Part shown: piece after piece, positions 11,521 through 24,065 of the stretch | Position numbering within the stretch: position 1 is the stretch's first letter | Layout: the number at the start of each line of letters is the position of its first letter | Origin: Cinclus cinclus | Taxonomy: Eukaryota > Chordata > Aves > Passeriformes > Cinclidae | Length of the DNA stretch: 64,000 nt | Reading direction: 5' to 3' | Assembly: GCF_963662255.1 (NCBI RefSeq) | Contig: NC_085072.1 | Span: 5,605,001 to 5,669,000 of the forward strand | Position numbers and translations under genes: made by a program | The notes under the pieces: generated by a model | Seen by the model: the letters and a program-made list of their open reading frames with translations, nothing else | The model's database searches: none | Told to the model about the DNA's origin: nothing

Positions 11521-13635
11521 ACCATTATTTTTGCAAGGAAAACGGGTTGCCCTGGAGCTGGGTCTCCATGGAAACTTGGGTTTTTCAGACACTCAATGGA
11601 AAACGCTGGCACGGAGACGCTTGTGCAGGAATACTGATTCAGCCCCAGCGTCTGTAACACTGACTGCATTTTAATCCCGCTCCGCTACCCGGAGAGCTAA
11701 AAATACCCTGTGAGCTGTCGCCTCCTGAACTCGAGTAAACAGCTTAAAGCAACACGGTGCTGCCAGAGAAGAAATTCCATGAATCAGCTAAAAAAAAAAA
11801 GGGATGGGGAAGGTAATGGTGGGGTCTCAGCCCTCGAGGAGCACCAGCTTGGTGAGGAAGAGCAAATCCCCGCTGCAGGGATGGAGAAGGAGCAGCTGGA
11901 GGCAGCAGACGGGTCCTTGGGGTTTTGTTGAACCTCTCCAAGATGCCCTTTTCCCAGTGTAAAAGCAGGAAAACAAGGTTTTCCCTGGTCCCCAGCTGGC
12001 TGGGAGGAGCACTGTGCTCTCTGCCATGCCAAGCTCAATGCGTGGCACTGCCATGGGCTGGGAAGGAGCCAACTGTCCCCACCAAGGGGGTTGGGGACAA
12101 CTGAGGGAGAGGTAACCTTGCTGCCACACTGGCACTGTGTTTTTCCTTCTCTCTTCTGTCATCTCTCTGAAAAAAAAATGACACTGAGGTCCAGTAAAAG
12201 GGGCCCTGGGGCTGTGGGCACTGCCAACCCCTTACTGTGCCTGCAGCCCTGTGCCAGCCCAGCCTTCCTGGGGCCCTATTAGGCAAATAAAACCCAACTC
12301 TCCCCTCCCAATTAGCTGGAACTGTCCTCAGCTGACTCCCAGAGCTGCGTTTTGCAGAATACACGAATACCTCCTTAATTTATTTTTTTTTAAAAGACAT
12401 TCTCCTGGCAGCTCACCATTCCCTGGGTGAGAACACCCAGATGGGGAAACCGAGGCACGAGCCTGCTTGCTGCAGAGGTCAGTGCAAGCTGGGAGTGATT
12501 CCAGGTTTCTCAGGTCTCCCCAGCTGTGCCAGGAGCTGGGGTCAGGCATTGCCCTGCAACACCCCATCAAGGAAACTCTCCTACTCTGATTAGTGCTGCC
12601 TCCTAATTAAAGGGCTCTGAAAAGCCCATGGCAAGGGCATGAACCCACATCCTAGTGGCTTTGTGGGGGCTCCAGCAGCTGGATGGAGAGTTGGCACTGA
12701 TTTTCCTAGGGAAACTCTGCATTTAAACATTTGTTTTTCTTCCAGCTGTGGGGAAAACCGGCAGCATTCCCAGGATGCTGCTTTAAACCTTCATTTCTAC
12801 CAGGATCTAGGAAAGCAGGAAAAATTCCGTCCCCAGCTCACAGTCAGACGATTTAGGGTGGGTGATAAAAAGGGGGTTTTGCAGTGGAAAATTCCCCCCT
12901 GCCCTGCTCAGTGTGGGAAAAGCCTGTTTCCCAGTAGAAACCATTGCAGGGCTCAGCCATTCCCAGCACCTCAGGCACCCCTCCTAAGCCTCTCCCCAGC
13001 TTATCTGGCTTTTCAACACATCTTACACTACCGCAAAGCAGGGATGAGGAAAAAAAGAACATCTTAGGTCAGTTTTTGTGGGCTCTAAGATCTCCCTCCA
13101 GCAGGGATGGGATTAAGGCCATTGGCTCTGAGTAGCCAGAGCAGTGAAATAAATCTGTGCAAGGCAGGCATGGCCTGGCCAAAACCAGGCTGCAAGGCTT
13201 GTTCATTCCTTGATGATAAAGAAACTCTGTTTGGGGCTCGAGTTATTTATTAGACTGCATCTCGTTAGAAGAGTGGGAACTGGGCACGTTGAACACCCCC
13301 AACCCCTCCCCTCCACCAAAATCCTCAGCCTCAGCACTAAAACCGGGAGCCTGGAGCATCCCCAGACAGGGGACGTGCAGGGATGGTGCAGTTAGGGAAT
13401 GCTGCAGCTGTAAATCTCCATGGGATCGGGGTGGGATCAGGGGCATTCATCCCCCCAGTCCCACGCTTGGCTCAGCACCCGTGCGTGGAGCAGCATTTGC
13501 CAGGCAGAGCCGTGCTGGGACAAAGCCCGGGAGCTCAGGAGCTCGCTGGGCACAGGAACATCACCTGGGAGAAATCCTGAACCAAACTGGTTCCAGTGGG
13601 TTCAAATGTGGTGATGCCCTGGTGGAAATAGGGAT

Positions 13636-14105
13636 GGTGGGAATAGAGATGCTGGAGGGAGTCCAGAGGAGGCCACAGAGATGTTCTGAGCCCCTCTGCT
13701 CTGGAGACAGGCTGGGAGAGCTGGAAAAGTTCAGCCTGGAAAGTGTCCAGGGAGAGCTTAGAGCCCTTCCCAGGGCATAAAGGGACTAAAGGAGAGCTGG
13801 AGAGCAACTCTGGAGAAGGGCCTGGAAGGATAGGACACATGGAATGGCTTCCCACTGCCAGAGGGCAGGGATGAATGGGATATTGGGAAGGAATTGTTCC
13901 CTGGCAGGGTGGGCAGGCCCTGGCACAGGGTGCCCCCAGCAGCTGTGGCTGCCTCTGGATCCCTGGCAGTGCCCAAGGCCAGGTTGGACACTGGGGCTTG
14001 GAGCAACCATGGACAGTGGAAGGTGTCCCTGCCATGGCAGGGGTGGAAGTGGATGAGCTTTACGGTCTCTTCCAACCCAAATAATTCCATCATTCTGCTC
14101 TATGA
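13636..14105 (+). mobile_element. CR1 LINE 3' fragment
   Basis: Near-continuous CR1 3' region: GGGAGTCCAGAGGAGGCCAC, AGACAGGCTGGGAGAGCTGG, AAGGCCAGGTTGGACACTGG, then TCTCTTCCAACCCAAATAAT at its end. Confidence 0.9.
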
Positions 14106-17100
14106 ATAAAGGTTCCAGGAAGCTGGAGAGAGGCTGGCTCAGGGGTCTCTGTTCACACCAAGCGGGGGCAGGGGGCTCCACCTGATGCCAAGGTACATCC
14201 AGCACGAGCCTGAGGCTGTGCAGGGAAAAAGGGTTTTATAGCATCCCACTGATCCCACACTGAACAGGGCAGCCCCTTGAATGCCATCCCTTACCTTCAC
14301 CATCCTCGCTCCAAGGCTGTGACCAGTGACATCAACTGCACCAGAGACTTGGCAGGCTCAGGAGCTGCTCTGGGGTGGGTTCAGAACCCTCCCAGTGCTC
14401 CCAGTTCCACCCCCTACAGCTCCCTGGCTCCCCAGGCTGTGATAATCACAGGTATCCTCAACTAAGAGCTGGGATTAGAGCGGGGAATCAACCTCCTGAT
14501 CTTTCCACAGGTGTGCCGTGGGAAGGAGGGGACACACCTAGCACCAGGGAACCTGCCCCTTCCCAAAATCCCTGGTAACGTCCCAGAGGTGAGCTTGGTG
14601 TGAGGCCAAGACAGCCTTCCAGCACATGGAATGCAGTGGCACTTTGAGAGGAGGGATACAGGGATTCACCTACCCCTGATGGGATACAGGCTGCCCCCCA
14701 TGGTTTGGCCCTTCCTGAAGCTCTGGAATTGCATCCTTGCTCAGAGCTGGCCCTTCCTGCTCACTCAGGATGCTCAGCTCCCACTGCTCTTCTCCCAGGC
14801 TTTGCTCCAGGCTTATCCTTCATCCCATTGCTGCCCTTGCCCCTACCCTGCAAAACTCCCTCTTTATCCTCAAATCTCCCCATCTGAAAGGGGTGATCAA
14901 ACATCTCCACTTAGGAGTGGGGAAACTGAGGCACAAACCAGCTACGGAGAATCTCAGCAACCCCCCACAAAGCACCCATCCCTTTCCCCAACACCTCCTG
15001 TTGCAACAGCACCCACAGGGTGGCCCAGCTCTGGGGAAGAGCCCCTCTCACAGCTCAGGTCCAGCCCCTTGGTTTTCCCTGGCTGGATGCAGCTCCTTCC
15101 CCTGCCGCATCCACGGCTGTTCCCTCCCAGCAGGTACTTTCCTAGATTAAAAACTCTGCTCTCATCCCCTGGCGTGGTGCCCCAGAGCCTCGCTCTTGTT
15201 TTTATTGACAGCCCCATCTTTTGTTGATTAAAATTCCTTTAAGTGCACCTGATGGTCAATCCCATTCCCGAGCCAGGGATGCTGTCACCGTCCCTGTCCC
15301 CCCCCATCAGGCATTTCTGCCTCTCAGCCGTGTGTCCCCGGCTGCTCCATGTGTCTCCTTGGCATCAAAAATAAAGGAAAGGAAACAAAAATGCTCTGGG
15401 ATGATGGGGGAAAGAGAGATTTTTATTTGGGAAGGGAAAGGGACTGGTGTCAGGGCATGCCAGGCTCTGTCCTCATCCCTTGTCTCCCTTCTCCCACTTG
15501 GCTGGATTTACACCTAGAGGGATGGAGAGCCAGGGAACACGGGCCAGGAGCAGATCGTGCCAAAAGCACCGGAATCCAAGTCTTGCAGCTCCAAACAAGC
15601 AGTGGCACCGACAAAATCCCTGCCTGCCCCGAGCTGGGGCTGCTGGAGCCGGGCTTGGCTGGCATCGCCCACCAGGGAGGATCATCTGCTCTGTGGGGAT
15701 GTGGGAATGCCAGGAGCATCCACTGCCCAGTGAGGGGGCGATGCTGGGTCCAGAAAAGGTTTGGAATCCTCCTGGGGACTGGAAGACATTGGTGAACCGA
15801 CCTTTCTGCTCCCCTTTGGGATTTCTGCTCCCTCCAGGAGCTGTGGCTCTTCCTGGTGCTCCCCCAAGAGGGTTTTGACCCACGTGAGATTCAGCCTCCC
15901 CAGCTCCATTCCCCCACCTCCCACAACATTCCTGTGTCTCCATGCTCTGTTGGGGAGTCAGGTTGCCCACAGCCTTGCCCGGTAGCCCAGTGCACAGCCC
16001 CAGCCCAGCCCTGCACCAGCTGGATCCTGGGATGGGCTTCATCCCCTCCTGCATTCCCACACCCCCACGGGGTCCTGGCCTGAAGGACCTTACCTGACTC
16101 ATGGATCACCTTTGTGCAGCCTCAGAGAGGTTTGGCCGTTCATCATCCCCTGCCCACAAACTTAGGCTGGGGCCACAATTCCCACCCTGCAGCCCCAGGG
16201 TCAGCCCCAGGTGTGGAGGGGTTTTGCTCTCTCCCAAAACAGGAGGAGGAAGGAGAGGGGCCCGTGGGGATCTGTGCACACACATTCCATCCCTGAGTCA
16301 CTGGTTTGTTCCTCCTGCCTAATGTTTTGCCCAGGGATCAGAAGGAACAGGTTGCAGTTGGAATGGTGGCGGGAAGAGGCTTTGTCCAGGCTGGAGCAGG
16401 GACCTCACCCTGCTGCTGGGGATCATCTCCAACCAGTTCTGTCCCAACCACACACAGCAGGACTACCCTGTCCCCACACCCCTTCCCAAAGGCTGGGCTG
16501 TTCCTGTCCCCTCGAGGTCACCAGGGGCACCTCGAGCAGGTCCCAAGCTCTGCTGAGATGTTCCAAGTGCTGAGATGTTCCAAGTGCTGAGGTGTTCCAA
16601 GCTCTCATGGTCCCTGACAGGACCCAGGGGGATGCAGGGCTCAGCACCCCCTGACCGACCCTCCCTGACCAGCCAACCCAGGCACCCAGCATCGATCCCG
16701 TGATCGATCCCATGACCAATCCATGCCCACAGCCATGGCAGAGCAGGGCCTGGCACAGCTGGCAGCACCACGGGGCTCTCCTGAGGGCTCTGCAGCTGCA
16801 GAGGGAAGCGAAGCCTCTTGGAGGAAGAGGCTCTCTCTTCTCTCTGTAATTGCTCTTTGGCCCCTGGCCACCAATCACTCACATTTGGGAATGTTTTCTT
16901 TTCAGTCTCATGCTGCTTTTCAGTTCCCTCACTGGTTTTACCCATCCCAGCCTCTTCCCACACCACCACTCCCAAATAAAAGAGCTCATGTTGACAAAGA
17001 TAGAGCCCCAAGGTCTCCAGGGAAGGTGTCAGCTGCAGCCTCCAGCTCATGTCAGCAGGGATTTGGAGCACCCAGAGTTGTGCCAGGTCTTTGGGTTTTC

Positions 17101-17446
17101 CGAGGGCTCTCGCTGGGCCTGGGAGGGTACAGCCCCAAAAGGATGTGAAATATTAACTGTGGAGTCAGGAATGAGGTCAGGGTGGCCCACACAGCCCAGC
17201 AGGACCGGCCCCTTCACCCCACCCTGGTGTTCCCTCTGAGAGCCGAGGATGCCCCCGGTGACCCAGCAATGCTGGTGGGTCCTCTCTGGTGGCCAGGGTG
17301 GGCAGAGCCAGAGTCAGCTCTGGGGGGCCTTTCCCCCACCACAGGAATGTCACAGGGATGTCACAGGGATGATTCTGCCCTGGGATTTCCAGTGTGGGCT
17401 CTGCTCCAAGCCATGTGAGAAAGCAAAGAGCTCGGCCACAGCATGG
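14106..17446. other. intergenic, no gene seen
   Basis: GC-rich sequence with only the 17-bp tandem repeat; frames of up to about 200 codons occur on both strands with no domain. Confidence 0.55.
16551..16601. repeat. 17-bp tandem repeat, three copies
   Basis: Unit TGCTGAGATGTTCCAAG in three contiguous copies; the third differs at one base. Confidence 0.9.
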
Positions 17447-18030
17447 GATCACAGAATCCCAGAATGGTTTGGATGGAAAGGGACCTGAAAGCCCATCCAG
17501 TCCCACCCCTGCCATGGGCAGGAACACCTTCCCCCGCCCCAGGTTGCTCCAAGCCCCAGTGTCCAACCTGGCCTTGGACGCTTCCAGGGACCCAGGGGCA
17601 GCTACAGCTGCCCTGAGCACCCTGTGCCAGGGCCTGCCCACCCTGCCAAGGAAGAATTCCTTCCCAATATCAAACTTAAATTTCCCAGTTTTGGCTTGAA
17701 GCCATCCCCCTTTTTCCTCTCACTCCAGTTTCTGAAGAGCCATCCTCCTCTATCTTCCCTGTAGATCCTCCAGATCCTGGAAGGTGCTCTGAGGTTTTCA
17801 TACAATCTTCTCCAGGCTGAACAGCCCCAGCAATCCTATCCTGCCTCCATAGTGGAGGTGCTTCAGTTCCTTTTTCAACTTCATGGCCTCTTCTAGACTC
17901 ACTCCAACAGTTCCACGTCCTTTTAATGATGGGGCCACCAGAGCTGGATGCAGCATTCCAGATGGGATGTCATGAGAGCAGAAGAGGGAGGAAGAATCAC
18001 TTCCCTCGAGGTGATGCAGACAACATCGAG
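17447..18030 (-). mobile_element. CR1 LINE 3' fragment, longest inverted copy
   Basis: Starts with the inverted tail GATCACAGAATCCCAGAATG. It runs back through CTTCTCCAGGCTGAACAGCC and CCACCAGAGCTGGATGCAGC, both inner CR1 landmarks. Confidence 0.9.
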
Positions 18031-18171
18031 GCAATGCCACGGCCAAAATTCCCGTTCCTATTGCCAGGGATACCCAGGGTTGGGACAAGACCCTGTGGGC
18101 ACACAGAGAGCTGGAGGCAAGGAGCCAGGGAGGCAGGAGGGGTACGGGAGCTGACTCAGCTCATGGATGTC

Positions 18172-18177
18172 TTTATT
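18172..18177 (-). terminator. strong minus-strand poly(A) signal
   Basis: The context is TTCCAATAAAGACATCC. The stretch above it (18181-18280) is unique, not GC-rich, and reads like a 3' UTR. It lies 7.3 kb below the KCNC4 stop, so it may end a long or alternatively spliced KCNC4 transcript or an unrecognised RNA. Confidence 0.5.
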
Positions 18178-18381
18178 GGAACTCTATAGGTTGGACAGGC
18201 ATGCGAACAGGACAGATGGAGACAGGAGTAGTATTGCCTTGGTCACAGAGACATGGAACAGCGCTAGAAGGACCCTGACGCCTCCAGGCCAGCCGGGATC
18301 CCCACACCTCGGTCTCCTATTGCTTCCCATCCCCATCCCTGTGCCCCAACCACCCCGCTCGTCCCCCCTGTGCCCGTGGGA

Positions 18382-18509
18382 TCAGCACCCGTGGGAGGGA
18401 GCGATGGTGGCACCTGGAGTGGAGCCTTTGGCACCCTGGAGAAGGGTCCCCAGTGGCCGTGTGACGATGGAGGGGTCAAAGCACGAGTGCGGCCGCGGGC
18501 GGACATGTC
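18382..18509 (-). CDS. candidate alternative terminal exon of KCNC4
   Basis: A CTCACCAG acceptor ends at 18510. From there, a frame that joins KCNC4 exon 3 in the required phase runs 42 codons (after a split Gly: HVRPRPHSCFDPSIV..., ending APSHGC) to TGA at 18384-18382. An AATAAA lies 205 nt below. The peptide is not recognisable, and the frame is also open upstream of the acceptor, so phase is weak evidence. The strength of the case is the mRNA-end-like sequence below it, with no other minus-strand gene nearer than KCNC4. It could instead be the end of a non-coding transcript. Confidence 0.3.
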
Positions 18510-18744
18510 CTGGTGAGCAGCTGGATCTCCAGAGGTGGAAGGTGAGGTGCAGCCAAAAGCGTGGGCAAGGGGAGGGGGCAGCCCAGGGGGTGCTGGGGCA
18601 GCGTGGCCGTGGCAGGGCTGGCACCAGGAAGGGGAATGGGGCTGCCCCAACCTCCCTCCCGGCCCCGCTGCTCTGTGGCACCTCTCGGGTGGACCCAGCT
18701 GCCAGCCCCACCCCAGGCACGGAGCTGGAGCTTTGGGGAAAGAA

Positions 18745-19110
18745 AGCTCCTTGGGAAGAGCATCCCTTGGCCTTGGGGGGAGCATCCCTGGAGGAATGCA
18801 TGTCCCAGCCTGAGGGAAAGCATCCCTGGGCTTTGGGGAGGGCATCCCTCAGCTCTGGGGAGAGCATCTCCCTTGGGAAGAGCATCCCTTGGCCTTGGGG
18901 GGAGCATCCCTGGAGGAATGCATGTCCCAGCCTGAGGGAAAGCATCCCTGGGCTTTGGGGAGAGCATCCCTGGGGGAATGAATCCTTTAGCCTTAGGAAG
19001 AGCATCCCTTGGCCCCAGGGAGAGCATCCTTCTACCCTGGGGAAAGCATCCCTGGGGATACACATCCCTCCCCCTTGGGGAAGGCATCCCTTGGGAAAAG
19101 CATCCCTCCC
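18745..19110. repeat. minisatellite built on a GAGCATCCCT core
   Basis: A core of about 20-30 bp around AGCATCCCT(T/G)GG recurs at least a dozen times. Inside it, 18751-18840 is repeated without a difference at 18873-18962, a higher-order duplication with a 122-bp offset. It is open in several frames on both strands; I regard that as a by-product of the repeat. Confidence 0.9.
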
Positions 19111-20415
19111 AGGGTGCTGCCTGCATCCAGCTGGGGCTCAGGAGAAGGTGACCACCTCACCCTGGGGGTAACTGGAAGCGAGGGTGTCCTGGCAGGAATC
19201 TGCAATTAAAGACATAAACATTAAACATGGCATTAGATATTTGCTTCCATGAGCTACGTGGGGAGAAATAGGAGAGGGAGAGGGACATTGAGATTCCAGG
19301 GGACCCTGGCTTAGTAGGATGCAGAAAACAGTAACTACAAAGTGAAGTGGCCTTTTCCAAAGGGATAAAATGCTGCTGCTGCATCTGTAAATCAGGGAAA
19401 AATGGTTTTGAAAAGCTTCAGAATGGTGGCAGAGATGGAGACTTGGGAAATGATTCTCCAAGAGAAACCACACATGGAATTGGTGATTTTGAGGGTATAA
19501 ATGAAAAGCAGGGCAAAAATATCACCCTCACCACATCCCTCTCAACCCTCCCTTCCCAGAAAGCTGCTCTTGCCCAAAACTTCCCAAGCCAACCCCAAGC
19601 CAGATGTCCCAAAGCCAAGCCTGGTGCATTCATCCCTCAGTGTTTTTTCTTCTCCCTCTCTCCCTCTCATTTGTTTTCATTGAATTAATTATCATTGATT
19701 GGAGCTCTGAGTCACCCCACTGCCTCTCCCCGCGTGCCAGGGCCCAGTTTCCAGGCAAGGGGCTGTCAGGCAGGGAGACAGCACCTGATCCACCCCATAA
19801 GCCAAGGAATTTTACTTTAGACCTCATCCCCAGCTCCTGCTCATGAGTTTGACCCAGCTGCCTCCCCTGCAGACCCCAGACAGCTCCAAAAACTCCTCCT
19901 TTTCCACAAAATAAAGGTCTTGTTCTCCATTGAGCTTCACTGCACAGCTTGGGTGAGCAATTCCCAGGCATGGAGGCTTTTCAAACCTCACATCCCATAA
20001 AACCCCTAAGGATTAAAGGAGCTCCCTGAGCTGGCAGGAGAGCTCCCCACCTCCGAAGACAAAATGGTCTGGGGACCCAGCAACATCCCCCTGCAGCAAT
20101 TTGGGGACCAGCAGTGCCCACGCATGCAGCAGCTGCTGAAAAATATCCCAGCTCTTGGTTCAGTCACTCCTGCAGGCAGCTAAAAGCTCTTGGCAGGGCT
20201 CGTGTCCTGCTAGAAACATTCCCCATCAGGTCGATTGATTTACCAGGGGCACGACTTGGCTTTTAACTCCCATCTCCTCCTCCCCGTTCAAAGCCATTTT
20301 GTGTGTTAGCTCGAGACCTGCTGCCCGCAGCCTCCAGGGAACCTGCCTTGGAAAGCAGCTTCCCAGCCTGGGGAAAAAAATTAGCACGACTAAAAATAAA
20401 TAACAACAGCCCAGA

Positions 20416-20440
20416 TTTTTTTTTTTTTTTTTTTTTTTTT
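20416..20440. repeat. poly(T) tract
   Basis: 25 T in a row. Confidence 0.9.
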
Positions 20441-20782
20441 GTCCCCCAGACAAAGGCACCATGAGAAAACAGCTCCCCTGTCTTGGCTCATTGGTACCAG
20501 CTCTGTTCTGCTCTCACCCTCACAGCCCCTCGGTGATGTGCAGTCCCTTCCTCAAGCATGTTTTTGGGTGCAGATCTGCCACCAGCTTCCATAGGGTGCT
20601 GCCCTGGGAAGGGCAAGGGGCTTGGCAGAGCCTGGCACAACCCAGCTCCAAATGCCCGCAAGGTTTGCTGTGCTGTGCTCAGAGCCACCACCCCCAAATT
20701 TCCCCACATGGGGACGTCACCCAGTCCCACCCTCCCGTGATGAGCATCCCCTCAAACACCCTGAAGTGCTGCTGTGGGAGCT

Positions 20783-20852
20783 GCCAGCACCCAGCTTTGC
20801 CAGCACCCAGCTGTGCCAGCACCCAGCTGTGCCAGCACCCAGCTGTGCCAGC
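20783..20852. repeat. 16-bp tandem repeat
   Basis: Unit CAGCACCCAGCTGTGC in about four copies, the first with a TTT variant; it then runs into CAGCACAATG. Confidence 0.9.
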
Positions 20853-20997
20853 ACAATGTTTGGGTAGGTCCCAAATGTTTGGGCAGAGCAATCCTGAGAA
20901 GGAGAATTTGGGGGTGTTGGAGGATGAGCAGCTCAACGTTCCTCAGCCACGTGCACTGGATGCAGAACCCCCCAGCTGATCCCCCCAGTGGGCAGCA

Positions 20998-21452
20998 GGG
21001 AATGGGGGGATTCTGCCCCACTCAGGTGAGACCCCACCTGCAGAGCTTCAGCCCTGGGCTCCAACATCTGGAGGACATGGAGCTCCTCTGCTCTGGAGCC
21101 AGAGCTGGGGGTGTTCACCTGGAGAAGAGAAGGCTCAGGGGAGATCTTAGAGCCCCTTCCAGGGCCTAAAGGGGCTCCAAAAGAGCTGCAGAGGGACTTT
21201 GGAGGAGGGGGAATGGCTTCCCCCTTCCAGAGGGCAGGGTTGGGTGGGATAATGGGAAGGAATTCCTCCCTGGGAGGGTGGGCAGGCCCTGGCACAGGGT
21301 GCCTCCAGCAGCTCTGGCTGCCCCTGGATCCCTGGAAGTATCCAAAGCCAGGTTGGACACTGGGGCTTGGAGCAACCTGGGACAGGGGAAGATGTCCCTG
21401 CCCCTGGAATTTAAGGTCCCTTCCTACCCAAACAATTCCCTGACTCTGTGAT
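20998..21452 (+). mobile_element. CR1 LINE 3' fragment
   Basis: GTGAGACCCCACCTGCAGAG, then GAGAAGAGAAGGCTCAGGGG, AAGCCAGGTTGGACACTGGG and a tail CCAAACAATTCCCTGACTCT. Confidence 0.9.
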
Positions 21453-22217
21453 TACTTTTTCACAGCCACCAGGACACATTCCCTGCTCCCGCCTGTCCCA
21501 CACAGGAGGAAGTGTGACCCTCTTCCCAGAGTTCACAGAATCCTTTCTCCATTTACCTTTTCCGTGGGTAAAACCTAAGGATCAGTTGCCCGGGCGGAGG
21601 TAAGGAAGTAACAGACTGGGAGCTGGGAGGCTCCTATTTATAAGCTCCACTGATCCTATTTTGCATCTGCCTCTGCTCCCCCTGTTCCTCGTCAGCACGG
21701 GCAAGCCATGGGGTTGCTATTTATTTTCTGTTTTTCTTTATTGTCATCAAATAAGCAGTGAGGATTTTTCCTGGCAGTGCTGGGGAAGCCAGGAACAGGC
21801 TCCTTCTGGGTAGAGCAATTACTCTCTTGACATCTTCACCTCCTGCCCGGCTGCCTGACAGGCCTTTCTATTTTCTCAGCTCTCTCAGGCATCTCCCGAG
21901 AAACAGAGCAGTTGTTGCAACAATAAAAATTAATACTTTGCAAGCAACCCGGGATCATGGTGTGGCCTCCATGCGGTGCTGGACTCTGAGTCTTCCAGGG
22001 GGAAAAGAGAAGGAAGGAGCTGATGCTGGAGCTGGGAACTGCTCCCAAATGCCCCCGATGCAAAGGCTGCTCTGGTTTGGCTCCTTGCACAGGGGTGGGT
22101 GGTCACAGGGGTTCAATCCTTGTCCCAAAGTGCTGATCCATGTCCCAGAGTGGGCAGGCACAGGCAGAGAGCAATGTGAGGACTGCACCAGGACAGTTCT
22201 GTGTCACCCAGCAACTC

Positions 22218-22325
22218 TGGAGCGCTCCAGGCCAGGCTGGACAAAGCTTGGAGCACCCTGGTCTGGCAGAAGCTGTCCCTGCCCATGGCCCTTCCAACCC
22301 AAAGCATTCCAGGACTCCAGGATCT
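22218..22325 (+). mobile_element. CR1 LINE 3' end
   Basis: CCAGGCCAGGCTGGACAAAG, GAAGCTGTCCCTGCCCATGG and the end CCAACCCAAAGCATTCCAGG. Confidence 0.82.
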
Positions 22326-22501
22326 CTGGTCCCATTCCCACTGTTGAGCACCATGGGAGAAAGACACGGGGCACTAAAGCTCTGTGTGTTCCCACCCCAC
22401 CGAGCATCCTACTGCCCACAGGTGAGGGACACATTCCTGTAACACACCAAGTGCTCATCCCTGTATTCCTGCTCAGCCCTGCCAGGAGTGAGGACCAGCA
22501 C

Positions 22502-22609
22502 AGCCATCCCATCCCATCCCCACAGAACCCAGCACAGCCATCCCATCCCATCCCATCCCATCCCATCCCATCCCATCCCATCCCATCCCATCCCATCCCA
22601 TCCCATCCC
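22502..22609. repeat. (CCCAT)n microsatellite
   Basis: A short CCATCCCATCCC start, a gap, then an uninterrupted run of CCCAT units from about 22538 to 22607. Confidence 0.93.
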
Positions 22610-24065
22610 CAGGGATCCCAGCACCCCCATCCCCATGGAACCCAGCACACCCACTTCATTTCCATGCTGCCATGCCCCAACATCTACTTCACACCCCTTG
22701 ATGCTATTTTTTTGAAATGCCATTTTAGAGCTTGGGCAGGGGCAGTTGGACTCCCGTGGATTTATACAATTCCTTGGGAATCAATCCAGCAACTTGGCTT
22801 TCTCTCGGTGCCTTTTGCCTGGGCTGGAACTTGTGCTCCTACCAGATCCCTAAACACAGATAAGCCCTGTGAGGATATTCAGGGGAAGTATCGAATATTC
22901 GTGCTCTATTCTTATCCTATTCTCCAGGCAGCCAATTTTGGCCACTGATTGAGATAAAAACCTGGGCTCCAGAGATATTTAGAGGTCTGCTTTGATCCAC
23001 TACAGCTCCTCTTCTAATTTTACCCGGGGATTAACCCGTGCTAATTCGCCCCCAAAACCAACCCAGACCCCACCTAAAAATAACAACAAGCTGTTTTCTC
23101 CCTCCTGCATCCCCCAAATCCTGTTCAGAAGAAGGCGGGGAGGAAGAGGGAGAAGATGCAATGGGTTTTTCAGCAGTTTGGTGCCTCCCACTGAAATCCC
23201 TCCATCTCCCTTTTGGGGCTCGGTTGTTTTAGAGGAGCTTTTTGCACATTAGTCATCCCTTCTCCCGGGTTGCATAACGCCCCAGCTAAAAATTGCATCC
23301 TGCCAGCTCCGTGTCAGCTCATGCCCAACCCTCCTTGCTCTGGTGGGGATGAGATTTTGAGGGGTCCACCAAAGGTTTTGCACCCCAAGCAACCACTCTG
23401 GCATTGGGATGAGCTGCTCTGGGACCCTGAGGGGGAAAAGGCAAAGATGGGGTCTCCTGGGATCTGTGGCTGCTCTGGGTTTAATCCTCTACCTCCAAGA
23501 GACTCAAACCTCCAAGTTGGAGCATCTTGATCTGATTCTTCTGCAAAATACAGGGTTTCATACATGGCTCATCCCCAAAGTCAGCACATGACCTGGGATA
23601 AACCATTTATGATCCAAATACCACTGAAGTCACGGAAGGTGACTTTCCCTCTGGCAGGGGATGGGGATATTCCAGCTCCTGCTGCTTCCATGAGCCAGAG
23701 AAGCACCAGCATGGTGCTGCTGTACCCACCCCTTTGCCCAGTTCATGGAATTTTGGGTGATTCATGAACCTGCCCTGTCACCCTGTCCATCTGCTGTGGG
23801 AATACACAACTACAGAAATACAAGGAATGCAGCTGTATCCAACACACAAACTCAACTGTGAGGGATGGATCAGCAGTACAGCCCAGTATGGCACATCCTG
23901 AGCAGAAGATGGATGTAGCTCATCCCAATTTCACCACAAAAATTCTGGCTCCAGCACCAGGTCTATGCGGTGCTCAGCTCCTGTCATCCATCCCCAAGAT
24001 CCAGGCCAAGGCACAAAGTTTTTCTTTTCTGCTTGCCTTGGGCTCTTGCACAGCTGGGACAGAGA

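Larger units (their letters stand above)
7206..13635. other. intergenic, no gene seen
   Basis: Unique sequence except the two short CR1 tails near 8.4-8.8 kb and the A- and T-rich tracts. At about 9640-9770 and 11600-11790 there are less repetitive, AT-richer stretches (for example GTTAATCAATCAGG and GAGCTAAAAATACC) that could be regulatory. Confidence 0.5.
19111..20997. other. intergenic, no gene seen
   Basis: Holds the poly(T) tract and the 16-bp tandem repeat; nothing else recognised. Confidence 0.55.

Noticed and set aside
18745..19110. CRISPR-like array
   Set aside because: Units are contiguous and irregular with no unique spacers, and the DNA is vertebrate.
18264..19126. Long minus-strand frames through the minisatellite as a repeat protein
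   Set aside because: Several overlapping frames are open at once, which is a property of the array; only the short segment below the candidate acceptor is kept as a possibility.
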